Assembly: GCF_003990645.1 (NCBI RefSeq)
Contig: NZ_RYZK01000005.1
Coordinates: forward strand, 1-64,000
DNA: 64,000 nucleotides
Reading direction: 5' to 3'
DNA from: Shimia sediminis
GTDB lineage: Bacteria > Pseudomonadota > Alphaproteobacteria > Rhodobacterales > Rhodobacteraceae
Part shown: positions 1 through 9,131 of the stretch, piece by piece
How the letters are laid out: every line of letters starts with the position of its first letter
Numbering within the stretch: position 1 is the first letter of the stretch
Position numbers and translations under genes: made by a program
Notes under the pieces: model-generated
The model's database searches: none
What the model saw: only the letters and a program-made list of their open reading frames with translations
Told to the model about the DNA's origin: nothing

Positions 1-155
1 GGCTTCTCGGGATTGCGCCGATCCTGCTGGATCCAGCGGCTCAGTGTCGAGAAGCCGATCCCAAAATCGGCGGCCACTTGTTTACGCGGCAGCCCGCTCG
101 TCAACGCTACGCGCACTGCTTCGGCGCGGAATTCCAGGGTTGGTTTCGGTGCCAT
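1..155 (-). CDS. Transposase OrfA-like protein, partial (N-terminal 51 residues)
   Basis: The visible part begins MAPKPTLEFRAEAV and continues through a helix-turn-helix with the motif VAADFGIGFSTLSRWI at about residues 27-42. This is the DNA-binding HTH typical of the small OrfA subunit of IS3-type transposases, which acts with a frameshifted OrfB carrying the DDE catalytic core (not visible here). An AAAGGAGAG ribosome binding site sits a few bases upstream of the ATG at 155. The gene is cut by the window edge, so its length, OrfB and IS group cannot be determined. Confidence 0.8.
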   Translation of the reverse strand, partial: MAPKPTLEFRAEAVRVALTSGLPRKQVAADFGIGFSTLSRWIQQDRRNPEK

Positions 156-216
156 GATGTCTCTCCTTTGTGGCAAAATACCAAGTCAAAGGAGCGGAAC
201 AATTCCGTGACAGCTC
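1..216 (-). mobile_element. Right-edge fragment of an insertion sequence, probably IS3 family
   Basis: The first ~216 bases hold the start of a transposase OrfA-like gene reading off the left edge, plus its short leader. The reading frame of the AraC-type regulator that lies to the right stops matching its family at about 213-222, so the IS end is placed there. The exact terminal inverted repeat and target duplication cannot be fixed because the other end lies outside the window. IS3 family is inferred from the OrfA-like helix-turn-helix protein only. Confidence 0.7.
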
Positions 217-1143
217 CATGCGATGGCTTCAACGCTTTTGCGCCCCGCCTGAAGATCACGGATTGCGATGTCGCGCCGTAGGGCATCCTTTGCGGCCTGA
301 AACGACGTGCCATCCGCGTGTAGCCTGCGGATCAGGGTGCGCGGGGTCATGTGCATTGCGGATGCAGTCTGTGTTAAGGTCGCCGAATCCCAACCTGTCT
401 GACCGAGATACGTGCGCACCCGCAGCGATTGGGTGTGTTTCGCGCGAAGAGGTGAAGATCCAGTCCCGGGGCGCGTTTTGCAAAAACCGGTCAAGGCCAG
501 CGGTGCTGCGCGTCTGCACGGGACCCAGTGCATTCGGATCGAACGAGATTGCGGTGGCGGGCTGGCCAAACCGCAGCGGTGCAGGAAAGATGATCGCGTA
601 ATCCTGGTCAAACTCCGGGCGGTCAAACGCGAAATCTACGGCCTTAACCGGAACCTCGTGCCCGGCCAACCAAGACAAAAGCCCATGGGCAAGTTTGAGG
701 ATCAACATGTGGCCAAACCGCTGAAGCGGCACGTCGCCTTGTGGTTTAAGGGTCAGCACCAATGCGCTGTCAGTATCATCCAGATCAAACTGATAGTCAT
801 CCAGCAGCAAATTCCAGAAGGTCGAAAACCGGTAGAGTGCAGATGCAAGAGACGTGGCTTCCCTGACAGTGGTCAAAAGATGTTGCAGGGCCCTCGGCCG
901 GACGGGTCTGCTTCAAAGCCCCATCATCTCATCACCGGTCTCAACTGCGGCGAGTTGATAGAGGCATACGATCTGATCCAGCGTGACGCGACCATTCGGC
1001 GAGCGCGTATCCGCGTTCAGACCGGACCGGCTAAGCAGCGACGCCATCTGCGCCTCTGGGCACAGGGCACGCAGCGCTGCCAGCCAGTCATCGACAAACT
1101 GGCTGGAAACCGTGGAAAGGATCGTTGGCGTGACATTGGTCAT
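217..1143 (-). pseudogene. AraC-family transcriptional regulator, disrupted
   Basis: Read on the minus strand from an ATG at 1143, this is an AraC-type regulator with an N-terminal ligand-sensing domain (type of PF12625) and a C-terminal HTH. Three lesions are visible. An in-frame TGA follows MMGL at about 913-915 and the same frame stays open downstream of it (WNLLLDDYQFDLDD and so on). A frameshift near 440-455 moves the HTH part (MTPRTLIRRLHADGTSF) into another frame. The protein then breaks after SVEAIA, just before the last recognition helix, where the insertion sequence begins. Without the second half of the HTH it cannot be a normal regulator. The former target is unknown; the neighbouring acyl-CoA operon is possible but unproven. 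Confidence 0.85.
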
Positions 1144-1271
1144 AACGCCTCAGGAGGTATCACCAATTCCGGTCGACATGAAATGCAGGCTTGCAGATGG
1201 CGGCTTTCGCAGATGACAGAATGTCAATGTCTCAACCAGATAACGCTCTGCTTGAACTCATTTCAGTGAGA

Positions 1272-2456
1272 TCAGGCGACTTCGAACAGTGCTGCGGCGC
1301 CCATGCCTCCGCCGACACACATGGAGGTCACCACGTATTTTACGCCACGACGCTTTCCTTCAAGCAAAGCGTGCCCGACTTGTCTCGCGCCTGTCATGCC
1401 GTAGGGGTGGCCAATCGATATCGCACCGCCGTTCACGTTGTAGATTTCGGGATCAATCCCAAGATGGTCACGGCAATAGAGAGCCTGGCAGGCAAAGGCT
1501 TCGTTAAGCTCCCAAAGCCCAATGTCGCTTATGCGGAGACCTGCAGTCTTCAACAGCTTTGGAATGGCATAGATCGGCCCGACACCCATCTCTTCCGGTG
1601 CGTTTCCAGCGACTGCCATACCGCGATAGATGCCCAGCGGAGTGAACCCCTGCTGCTCAGCCATTTTGCCTTCCATGAGCACACAGGCCGAGGCCCCGTC
1701 AGAAAGCTGGCTTGCGTTTCCGGCGGTGATCAGGCCGCCTTCGATAACCGGGTTCAATGCCCCGAGCGTTTCGGCCGTCGTGCCCGGCCGGTTGCCTTCG
1801 TCTTGTGACAAGGTCACCTCTTCCAGGGTTTCCTCACCGGTTTCGCGGTTCTTGATGCGTTTGATCGCCGTGATCGGGACGATCTCGTCATCAAAGGCGC
1901 CAGCGGCCTGAGCCCGGGCAGTCCGACCTTGGGAAAGTGCGGCGTATTCATCCTGCACATCGCGGCTGATCCCATAGGTTCGTGCCACATTTTCGGCCGT
2001 CATCAGCATCGGCATATAGGCATGCTCGGATTGGGCAATAACGTTTGGATCTTTCTCATCGCCCGCCCATTTCAGATAAGCATTCTGCAGGGCGGAAATA
2101 TTTTCCTGCCCGCCTGCCACGGCGATGGTCTGACCATCCACAATGACCTGCTTTGCAGCCGTCGCAATGGCCATCAACCCGGAGGAACATTGCCTGTCCA
2201 TCGTCTGACCTGCCACTGTACTTGGCAGCCCCGCCGCCAGCGCCGACAAACGGGCGACATTCATGCCGCCTGTCCCCGCAGTCAGGACCGATCCGATGAC
2301 GACATCTTCGATCGAACCGGGGTCCACGCCTGCACGTTCAACCGCGTGCTGAATGGCGTGCCCCATCATGGTAGGGGATTTGATGTTGTTCAGCGCACCC
2401 TTATAGGCAACCCCAATCGGGGTTCGGGCGGTTGAGACGATAACGGCTTCTCTCAT
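1272..2456 (-). CDS. Acetyl-CoA acyltransferase (thiolase), fatty-acid oxidation type
   Basis: A 394-residue thiolase catalysing CoA-dependent cleavage of 3-ketoacyl-CoA, the last step of beta-oxidation, in the cytoplasm. All catalytic elements are present: acyl-accepting Cys90 in MDRQCSSGLM, His350 in the GHP motif and Cys380 in SMCVGGGMG. Length is normal for the family. The start at 2456 overlaps the stop of the upstream hydratase/dehydrogenase by 4 nt, so the two are probably translationally coupled, like FadB-FadA pairs. It is the last gene of the operon that starts at 6911. Substrate chain length cannot be read from sequence. Confidence 0.93.
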   Translation of the reverse strand: MREAVIVSTARTPIGVAYKGALNNIKSPTMMGHAIQHAVERAGVDPGSIEDVVIGSVLTAGTGGMNVARLSALAAGLPSTVAGQTMDRQCSSGLMAIATAAKQVIVDGQTIAVAGGQENISALQNAYLKWAGDEKDPNVIAQSEHAYMPMLMTAENVARTYGISRDVQDEYAALSQGRTARAQAAGAFDDEIVPITAIKRIKNRETGEETLEEVTLSQDEGNRPGTTAETLGALNPVIEGGLITAGNASQLSDGASACVLMEGKMAEQQGFTPLGIYRGMAVAGNAPEEMGVGPIYAIPKLLKTAGLRISDIGLWELNEAFACQALYCRDHLGIDPEIYNVNGGAISIGHPYGMTGARQVGHALLEGKRRGVKYVVTSMCVGGGMGAAALFEVA

Positions 2457-4573
2457 GATGTTTCCTTTTTGGCATCAAAATGCGCGGCAAGTGTCATGCC
2501 CGAGGCTGCGAGGTCTTCCAGCAAAGGCGCAGGTGTGAACCACATCTCTCCATAAGCACCCAGCGATTGCCGGTAGTGGGTCATGCGGTCCAGAATGCGG
2601 GGCAATCCGATTTCATCGGCATAGTGCATCGGGCCGCCGCGCCAGTTGGGAAAGCCATAGCCGTTGACCCAGATCAGGTCGCAGTCACCGGGGCGCGTCG
2701 CAATGCCCTCTTCAAGGATCAAAAAGCCCTCGTTGATCAGGGGAAAAAGGCACCGTTCAAGGATTTCAAGTGCGCCGATGTCCCTGCGTTTTATGCCATG
2801 CAGGTCTGCCAAATCGGTGCTGATTTGAATAATCTCAGGGTCTTCGACCCGTGCCCGGCCCTCGTAGATATAGCTGCCACGCCCGGTTTTCTGACCCAGT
2901 CGGCCCAGTTCAAACAACCTGTCCTGCACGGCCTGGTATGTGGGGTCATGTGCGATTTCACTGCGCCGCTCCTGACGCACGCGGGCACCCACATCAACCC
3001 CGGCCAGATCCGCCATTGCGTGAATGCCCATGGCCATGCCAAAGCCTTCAAGGACGTCATCCACCTGTTTCGGCGTCGCCCCCTCAAGAAGCAGACGAGA
3101 TCCTTCGCGAAAATATGGCTCCAGCATCCGGTTTCCAACAAAGCCGTAGCACACGCCAACCGTGACAGGGAGCTTTCGGATCTTCTTTGCGACCGTGAGT
3201 GCCGTTGCAATCACATCCGGAGCGGTCTTGGCGCCGCGTACCACCTCCAGCAAGCGCATGACATTTGCCGGGCTGAAGAAATGGAGGCCAATCACATCCT
3301 CCGGGCGGGAGGTGACCGCGGCAATTTCATCAACATCCAATGTCGATGTGTTCGAGGCCAGTATCGCGCCCGGTTTGGCGTGCTGGTCCAGGCTCGCGAA
3401 AATCTGGCGTTTGACAGTCATGCTTTCAAACGCCGCTTCAATGATCAGGTCGGCCTCGCCAAGGTCGCCGTAGCTGAGCGTTCCTGTGGCGTTGGCGGCG
3501 ATGGCCTCTGCGCGATCAGCACTGAGCCGCCCTTTTTGGGCCGCGCGCTGGAAATGCTCGCGGACCTTTTCCAACCCCTGTTCCAGCGCAGATTGCGTGG
3601 TTTCCAGAAACGTGACCCGATACCCCGCCTGCAGAAAGGCGATGGCGATGCCGCGCCCCATTGTTCCGGCACCGATCACGGCGACCGATGCAATGTCGCG
3701 TGGTTGGTCCGCACGGGTAACGCCGGGAACCTTGGTGCATTCACGCTCTGCAAAGAACAGATGCCGGCCTGCGCGCGACTGAGGTGTGTCGAGCAGGTCA
3801 GCGAAACCTGCCTTTTCTTGTGCCAACCCCTCGGCCAGGGGCAGTTCGCACGCGGCCTCGATGGATACCAAGCAGCGTTCAGGGGCGACAAGGTTTTTGG
3901 ACGTGTGCGCTATCTGGTCTCGGAAACCCGTCAGATATCCCTTGGGATCAGGGTGTGTGACGGTCATATCTGCGCAACTGCGTTTCGGTTCGCGCTCATG
4001 GCTGACACGGGTGGCGAAACCCAAAACATGTGCGCGAAAATCCTGGTTGTTCTCAAACAGCGCGTCGACCAGCCCGCAGGACAGGGCATAGTCGCCTTTC
4101 ACGGGATCACCCGAAAGGATCATTTGCGTTGCCGCTTCCAGCCCGGCAATCCGTGGCAGCCTTTGGGTGCCCCCGGCACCTGGCAGCAACCCCAGCTTGA
4201 TCTCTGGCAGCCCCATCACGGCATCCGGCGTGGCGACACGGTAATCACAGGCAAGCGCGATCTCCAGCGCGCCGCCCATCGCGGGGCCTGCTATCGCGGC
4301 GATAACCGGCTTTGTGCTGGTTTCAATTGTCACACACAGGTCCGGCAGGTCCGGCTTGTCCCAGACTGCCCCGGTGCGGAACTCGACGATATCAGCGCCG
4401 CCGCAAAACAGCGGCAGAGCCGAGCATAGAACGATCGTTTCGATCTGCTCGTTAGCATCCAACTCGCGAATGGCCTTCGACAACGCCTGTCGCATCTGCA
4501 AGCCGAGGGCGTTCACCGGAGGGGCATTCAGCTCAATGAAAGCGACGCCCTCGGTGTGTTCAATGGAAATCAT
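2453..4573 (-). CDS. Bifunctional enoyl-CoA hydratase / 3-hydroxyacyl-CoA dehydrogenase
   Basis: A 706-residue multifunctional beta-oxidation protein (FadB/FadJ type). The N-terminal crotonase domain (about 1-190) has both expected glutamates, Glu104 in [11 protein letters not shown] and Glu124 in [15 protein letters not shown]. The dehydrogenase part begins at about 295 with the NAD-binding GAGTMG (301-306) and has the catalytic His431 in LHFFSP, followed by the C-terminal dehydrogenase domains. It hydrates 2-enoyl-CoA and oxidises the 3-hydroxyacyl-CoA. It lies 11 nt after the cupin gene and overlaps the thiolase gene by 4 nt, so one mRNA is expected. The length resembles FadJ-like proteins, but orthology is not assured. 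Confidence 0.93.
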   Translation of the reverse strand: MISIEHTEGVAFIELNAPPVNALGLQMRQALSKAIRELDANEQIETIVLCSALPLFCGGADIVEFRTGAVWDKPDLPDLCVTIETSTKPVIAAIAGPAMGGALEIALACDYRVATPDAVMGLPEIKLGLLPGAGGTQRLPRIAGLEAATQMILSGDPVKGDYALSCGLVDALFENNQDFRAHVLGFATRVSHEREPKRSCADMTVTHPDPKGYLTGFRDQIAHTSKNLVAPERCLVSIEAACELPLAEGLAQEKAGFADLLDTPQSRAGRHLFFAERECTKVPGVTRADQPRDIASVAVIGAGTMGRGIAIAFLQAGYRVTFLETTQSALEQGLEKVREHFQRAAQKGRLSADRAEAIAANATGTLSYGDLGEADLIIEAAFESMTVKRQIFASLDQHAKPGAILASNTSTLDVDEIAAVTSRPEDVIGLHFFSPANVMRLLEVVRGAKTAPDVIATALTVAKKIRKLPVTVGVCYGFVGNRMLEPYFREGSRLLLEGATPKQVDDVLEGFGMAMGIHAMADLAGVDVGARVRQERRSEIAHDPTYQAVQDRLFELGRLGQKTGRGSYIYEGRARVEDPEIIQISTDLADLHGIKRRDIGALEILERCLFPLINEGFLILEEGIATRPGDCDLIWVNGYGFPNWRGGPMHYADEIGLPRILDRMTHYRQSLGAYGEMWFTPAPLLEDLAASGMTLAAHFDAKKETS

Positions 4574-4584
4574 GTTCGGAAACC

Positions 4585-5268
4585 TCAGTTAGGCTGCTTG
4601 GCGAGATCGTGTTCAATCTCTGCCCAGTCGTCGAAGGGGATTACGTTACAGCGTGAATGCACGTTCTCGAGCCAGACAAAGACCGAGATGAACGGCTGGT
4701 CATAGACCCGCGTGGCGTGGAGCTCGCCCGCTGCGTTCCAGATAAGTGATCCAGCCGGATAATCCTGCCAATCGCGGGTGCCAAACCGCCAACCCGATTT
4801 TTCGGACAGGTTCAGATACAGCTCTGGCGCGTCGTGGTTATGGTCCCGATACAGCGTCCGTGGACCCAGCATGAAAATGCCCAGGTTGAAATCAGGATGG
4901 TGATACCCACATGCGTCCGGCCCAATCAGCGGGGAATGCAGGTTGCACTTTGTATATCCTTCGCCCAAATCGGCACCGGGTGGATAGAATTGGGCGTTGT
5001 CTTCGCGCCAGACCAGATCGTCTTTGGCCGCTTTCAGACACCGTGCGATGTCCCGCAATTCCGGGGCGACGATCCCGGCGATGGCGTTTTTCAGAACCTC
5101 ATCGTGCCGGGTTCCCTGGGGCGGTATGTCGATGAGCCTTTCATCGGACAGGTCCATGGCTGCAAGCTTTTCCAACGTCAGATCAACGCCCGTGACAACT
5201 CTGCGAGTCTGCAGATAGGCAACAATGGATTGGATGAGCGCCTGAATACGGCGTTGCTTGTCTGTCAT
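4585..5268 (-). CDS. DMSP-lyase-like cupin protein
   Basis: A 227-residue protein with a C-terminal single-cupin fold that resembles the dimethylsulfoniopropionate (DMSP) lyase-like family (DddQ/DddL relatives, Pfam DMSP_lyase). The metal-binding pattern is visible: His143 and His145, Glu149 and Tyr151 in HNHDAPELY, and a distal His184 in GELHATRV. In DddQ the metal ligands follow the same H-x3-E-x-Y ... H spacing. Family members include true lyases making acrylate and DMS and others of unknown activity, so activity is not proven. Its start overlaps the stop of the acyl-CoA ligase gene by 4 nt. The operon context suggests that it produces or processes something then handled as a CoA ester. 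Confidence 0.7.
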   Translation of the reverse strand: MTDKQRRIQALIQSIVAYLQTRRVVTGVDLTLEKLAAMDLSDERLIDIPPQGTRHDEVLKNAIAGIVAPELRDIARCLKAAKDDLVWREDNAQFYPPGADLGEGYTKCNLHSPLIGPDACGYHHPDFNLGIFMLGPRTLYRDHNHDAPELYLNLSEKSGWRFGTRDWQDYPAGSLIWNAAGELHATRVYDQPFISVFVWLENVHSRCNVIPFDDWAEIEHDLAKQPN

Positions 5269-6911
5269 GATTTTTGGCCCGCGCGCGTTAAAATGTCTTG
5301 CCGAACGAGCTTCTTGTCGAGCTTGCCGACGCTGGTTTTAGGAAGGTGGATGACAAAGAATATGTCGTCTGGAATGGCCCATTTTGAAATTTCGCCCGCG
5401 TCAACGCGCGACTGGATTTCCTCCATGACGCTCTGGCGCACAAGATCCGGTTCGGCATTCTCTGCGGCCTGAGCAACCAGCACCGGCCTTTCGCCCCACT
5501 TGGCATGCGGCAGGCCAATCGCGGCGACGTCCTCAACGCCGCTACAAGACGATGCTATGTTTTCCAGTGCCAGCGAGGAAATCCACTCACCGCCGGTCTT
5601 GATCACGTCCTTGAGGCGATCCGTAATCTGCAACGACCCATTCTCGCGGATATAGCCAACATCCCCGGTGTGCAGGTATCCACCATTCCACAGGTCATCT
5701 GAGGCTTGCGCGTTGTCCAGATAGCCTTGGGTCAACCACGGCGCCCGCGCAACAACTTCGCCGGTTGTCTCGCCGTCATGCGGGACGTCCTTCATATCCG
5801 GTGTCACAACACGAAGGTCGACAAGAGGGCCGGGAAAGCCGGTTTGCGCCTGCATCTCGGGGTCATTGCTGGACAAATCGGCCACCGTCAGAAACGGACA
5901 GGTTTCAGACATCCCATAGGCCGCATGCAAGGATATGCCCGTAGCCGCTGCGCGGCCTTGCAGACTTCGCGGCAAGGCGGCCCCGCCAATGATCACCTTC
6001 CATCGGCTCAGGTCAGTCTGCGCGCAGTTGGGATGGTCGAGCACCATTGACAGGACCGTGGGCACGCAATGGGAAAAGGTGACGTTTTCGTCTGCAATCA
6101 ACCGCAAGAGTGTTTCAGGGTCATATCGACCGGGATAGACCTGCCGCAGCCCCAGCATCGTCGCGGCATATGGAAATCCCCAGCCGTGCACGTGAAACAA
6201 GGGCGTCAGCGGCATGTAAACGTCGCCGCGATGAAAGCCGGCGTTTCCCGGCCACGCGCCGAATCCAGCAATCAGGCCCAAGGTGTGAAGCACCAACTGC
6301 CGGTGGGAATAGCTCACCCCTTTGGGGTTGCCGGTGGTCCCGGTGGTGTAAAACAGGGTTGCCGTTTGGTTTTCATCGAAGTCCGGAAAATCAAAGCTGT
6401 CCGGGGCCTCGCTTATCCACTCTTCATATCCTTCACCGTCGCCAATCGGCACGATGATGATGTCCCGATCAAAGCCCGATTTGATGTCGTCAATCAGAGG
6501 CATGAAATCGCGGTGCACGATAATCAGATCGGGCCTGCCATGGTTGATCGTGTAAAGAACCTGCTCAGGCGATAAACGCACGTTGATCGTGAAAAGCGTC
6601 GCGCCCATCATCGGGATCGCGAAAAAACTCTCAAGATAGCGGTGTGTATCCCAATCCATGACACCGACGCGCATGCCCTGTCTTATGCCACGGGCCTTTA
6701 GAGAGTTGGCAAGCTGGCAGACGCGCGCGCCCAAGTCCGCGTAACTCAGTCGCATATCAGCGCCGCTGACGATTTCTTCGGTGGCTGACGCGCCCTGGGA
6801 TCCGGCCAGCACATGCTTGATCAGCAGCGGATAACCATATGCGTTTGGCGATGGCACAAGTGACGGCATGAAGGTGGACTCTCTTAGCATCTCTGTCAGC
6901 CAATTTGGCAT
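5265..6911 (-). CDS. AMP-dependent acyl-CoA synthetase
   Basis: A 548-residue ANL-superfamily ligase that activates a carboxylic acid to its acyl-CoA using ATP. The AMP-binding P-loop is visible as FYTTGTTGNPKGV, the adenylate-binding aromatic motif as HAAYGMSET, the hinge as LHTGDVGYI, and the C-terminal catalytic lysine in TSVGKLDKK. First gene of a four-gene operon with cupin, hydratase/dehydrogenase and thiolase. The ATG at 6911 lies 192 nt from the divergent LysR gene. Many relatives are annotated as medium- or long-chain fatty acid ligases; the substrate here is not determined. Confidence 0.9.
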   Translation of the reverse strand: MPNWLTEMLRESTFMPSLVPSPNAYGYPLLIKHVLAGSQGASATEEIVSGADMRLSYADLGARVCQLANSLKARGIRQGMRVGVMDWDTHRYLESFFAIPMMGATLFTINVRLSPEQVLYTINHGRPDLIIVHRDFMPLIDDIKSGFDRDIIIVPIGDGEGYEEWISEAPDSFDFPDFDENQTATLFYTTGTTGNPKGVSYSHRQLVLHTLGLIAGFGAWPGNAGFHRGDVYMPLTPLFHVHGWGFPYAATMLGLRQVYPGRYDPETLLRLIADENVTFSHCVPTVLSMVLDHPNCAQTDLSRWKVIIGGAALPRSLQGRAAATGISLHAAYGMSETCPFLTVADLSSNDPEMQAQTGFPGPLVDLRVVTPDMKDVPHDGETTGEVVARAPWLTQGYLDNAQASDDLWNGGYLHTGDVGYIRENGSLQITDRLKDVIKTGGEWISSLALENIASSCSGVEDVAAIGLPHAKWGERPVLVAQAAENAEPDLVRQSVMEEIQSRVDAGEISKWAIPDDIFFVIHLPKTSVGKLDKKLVRQDILTRAGQKS

Positions 6912-6931
6912 GCCTCACCCGGTTGAAGAAT

Positions 6932-6950
6932 TGAAAGAAATTTCCTTTCA
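6932..6950. promoter_or_regulatory. Dyad upstream of the acyl-CoA operon
   Basis: TGAAAG (6932-6937) and CTTTCA (6945-6950) form an inverted repeat around AAATTTC, 21-39 nt upstream of the ligase start. It lies in the shared promoter region with the divergent LysR gene, so it is a candidate LysR operator. Assignment is inference from position. Confidence 0.35.
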
Positions 6951-7057
6951 TCAAGAAATTCTAACCGATCACCCCGCACCACGAATTGCGCGCCATCCCC
7001 CGGCAGGCTATGAAAAAGAGTATCTGAACCCTGCTAAACTCGCGCCCGCCGTCGGAT

Positions 7058-7083
7058 ACCTCTGCTTGAGAGTAGGCAGAGGT
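7058..7083. promoter_or_regulatory. Inverted repeat in the LysR leader
   Basis: ACCTCTGC (7058-7065) and GCAGAGGT (7076-7083) are perfect 8-nt arms around a 10-nt spacer. They end 20 nt before the LysR ATG and just upstream of its AAGGAG site (7090-7095). It could be an autoregulatory operator or a 5' UTR hairpin. Confidence 0.4.
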
Positions 7084-7103
7084 TTCATCAAGGAGATGCA
7101 GCA

Positions 7104-8027
7104 ATGACCACGCATATGCCCACGCTGGTTTCACTACGCGCTTTTGAGGCTGTGGCACGTCACAAGAGTTTCCGTAAGGCCGCTGACGAGATTTGTGTGA
7201 CCCACGCGGCCGTCAGCCACCAGGTCAAGGCACTGGAAACAACAATCGGCGTCAAACTGCTGGAACGCACGAGCCGTTCGGTCGAACTGACCCCGGCCGG
7301 CGAGCAGTATTATCCGCCGGTCCGCGAACACATCCAGGGCATTGTCAAAGCCACACAGCGCATCCAGGCCCCCGAGGAACCGGACGTGTTGCTTGTCCAG
7401 TCCTACGCCAGTTTCAACACAATGTGGCTCCAGCCCAGATTGGCCGAATTCCTTCAGGATAACCCGGACACACGTGTGCGCATCGTCTCCACCTTTGAGG
7501 ATGGTGATTATGACATGCACCGGTTCGATGTGGGGGTTTTCAATGCGCCACCTTTTGACAAACGGTTCAACTACAGCCCCTTGTTCGAAACGGATATCTA
7601 TCCGGTGTGCGCTCCGGAGGCCCTGCATGCGCCAAGCGGTGGGATGCCGCTGGAAGAGCTGGGAAATCACCTGTTGCTGAGTGTCCCAAGCACATGGAAT
7701 GAGCCGGATGACTGGGACCGTTGGCTGGATGCGGTTGGCTTGGATCGCGAGACCATGAAGTTTGGCTCGATTTTCGACAACTACCCGCTTGTCCGCGAGG
7801 CTGTGCTGAAAAATCACGGCATCAGCGTTGCAAGGGCACCGTTTTGCACGCGTGACCTGGAAAGAGGGCGCCTGGTCAAACCGTTCGATACGTCAGTGCC
7901 AGAGCCCGGTCGCTGGTATCTGGCGACGCAAAAAGAACGTGCTCCCAACCCCAAGCTCGACACCTTTGTTGACTGGCTGTTCGAACAGATCGAGGCCGAC
8001 CCAACCATGCGGTTCTTCCGGGCCTGA
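7104..8027 (+). CDS. LysR-family transcriptional regulator (GcvA-like)
   Basis: A 307-residue LysR-type regulator. The N-terminal winged HTH is clear (SLRAFEAVARHKSFRKAADE, then VTHAAVSHQVKALE at about 32-45), followed by a periplasmic-binding-protein-like effector domain. An AAGGAG site precedes the ATG. It is transcribed divergently from the acyl-CoA ligase operon with a 192-nt gap that holds two inverted repeats, the usual arrangement for a LysR protein controlling the neighbouring operon and itself. The inducer is unknown; a CoA ester or carboxylic acid handled by the operon would be logical. It is convergent with proV. Confidence 0.9.
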   Translation: MTTHMPTLVSLRAFEAVARHKSFRKAADEICVTHAAVSHQVKALETTIGVKLLERTSRSVELTPAGEQYYPPVREHIQGIVKATQRIQAPEEPDVLLVQSYASFNTMWLQPRLAEFLQDNPDTRVRIVSTFEDGDYDMHRFDVGVFNAPPFDKRFNYSPLFETDIYPVCAPEALHAPSGGMPLEELGNHLLLSVPSTWNEPDDWDRWLDAVGLDRETMKFGSIFDNYPLVREAVLKNHGISVARAPFCTRDLERGRLVKPFDTSVPEPGRWYLATQKERAPNPKLDTFVDWLFEQIEADPTMRFFRA

Positions 8028-8054
8028 TCTGTTGAATTTCACCTCAGCCAAAGA

Positions 8055-8076
8055 TGCGCGTCAGGACTGACGCGCA
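8055..8076. terminator. Hairpin at the convergent LysR / proV ends
   Basis: TGCGCGTCAG (8055-8064) and CTGACGCGCA (8067-8076) are 10-nt perfect arms with a 2-base centre. The element spans the proV stop codon, and the LysR gene ends 28 nt away. No T-run follows on either strand, so it may be an mRNA 3'-end stabiliser rather than an intrinsic terminator. Confidence 0.4.
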
Positions 8077-9119
8077 CCTGCTTCAGAGGCAACACGAGGG
8101 ACAAGAGCGCGAACCAGTTCGGTCATGTCCAGTGTGCCGACCGTCTGCTCCCCATCCTTGACGATATAGGCGTGGGACGTATCCCCGCCGGACCGCGCAA
8201 TCATGCTTTCGAGCGTGTCATTCACGTCCACTTCGCCATGCGCATCCTCGGGCACTTTGCCGTCGACAAGCGGGGTCATAATCGAGCGCACCCGCAGAAC
8301 CCGTGCACGGTTGATGTCGCTCACAAAGTCTTCGATGTAGGGATCGTTAGGGTTCAGCAGGATATGCTGCGGTTCGCCCTGTTGCACAACAAAGCCGTCC
8401 TTCAGGATCACAAGGTGATCGGCCAGCTTCAGCGCCTCATCAAGGTCATGCGTGATGAAGATGATGGTCTTGTGCAACTCTTTTTGCAGCTCGAGAAGCA
8501 GGTCCTGCATGTCAGTCCGGATCAGCGGATCAAGGGCCGAAAAAGCCTCGTCCATCAGCATGATCGGTGTGTTTGCGGTCAGCGCCCGTGCAATGCCCAC
8601 CCGCTGTTGCATGCCACCAGACAACTGCGCTGGATAATGGTTCTCGAACCCGGTCAGACCCACGCGATTCAGCCATTTCGCGGCTTCGCGATCGCAGGTG
8701 ACCTCGTCTTCGCCACGCACCGACAGCGGCATACCCGCGTTTTTCAGCACGGTCTTGTGCGGCAAGAGTGCGAATTTCTGGAACACCATGGACATCTTTT
8801 CCTGACGGGCATGACGCAGCCCGTCCTCGGACAGTTGCATCACGTCCTCGCCCTGCACGATGATCTCGCCCGCGGTGGGTTCGATCAATCGGTTCAGGTG
8901 GCGGATCAGCGTGGATTTGCCCGAGCCTGACAGGCCCATGACCACTGTGATTTCGCCCGCCTGCATATCGACGTTGATGTTGTTCAGACCCAGCACGTGC
9001 CCGTGCTGCGCCAGCAACTCTTCCTTGCCCATGCCATTCTGGACATGGTGCAACACCTCCATGTCGCGGGGGCCGAAGATTTTATAGAGCCCGGAAAGGC
9101 TGACCATTGGTTGTGTCAT
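8061..9119 (-). CDS. proV: Glycine betaine/proline betaine ABC transporter, ATP-binding protein
   Basis: A 352-residue ATPase of the betaine/choline uptake family. Walker A is GLSGSGKST, the signature is LSGGMQQRVGIARAL and Walker B is PIMLMDEAFSALDP. The C-terminal extension (about 270-352) is a CBS-type regulatory region, as in ProV/OpuAA, where it senses ionic strength. It is the last gene of a proX-proW-proV operon, 12 nt after proW. It energises import of osmoprotectants, which in marine bacteria also serve as carbon and nitrogen sources. Confidence 0.93.
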   Translation of the reverse strand: MTQPMVSLSGLYKIFGPRDMEVLHHVQNGMGKEELLAQHGHVLGLNNINVDMQAGEITVVMGLSGSGKSTLIRHLNRLIEPTAGEIIVQGEDVMQLSEDGLRHARQEKMSMVFQKFALLPHKTVLKNAGMPLSVRGEDEVTCDREAAKWLNRVGLTGFENHYPAQLSGGMQQRVGIARALTANTPIMLMDEAFSALDPLIRTDMQDLLLELQKELHKTIIFITHDLDEALKLADHLVILKDGFVVQQGEPQHILLNPNDPYIEDFVSDINRARVLRVRSIMTPLVDGKVPEDAHGEVDVNDTLESMIARSGGDTSHAYIVKDGEQTVGTLDMTELVRALVPRVASEAGARQS

Positions 9120-9131
9120 CGAACCGGCTCC

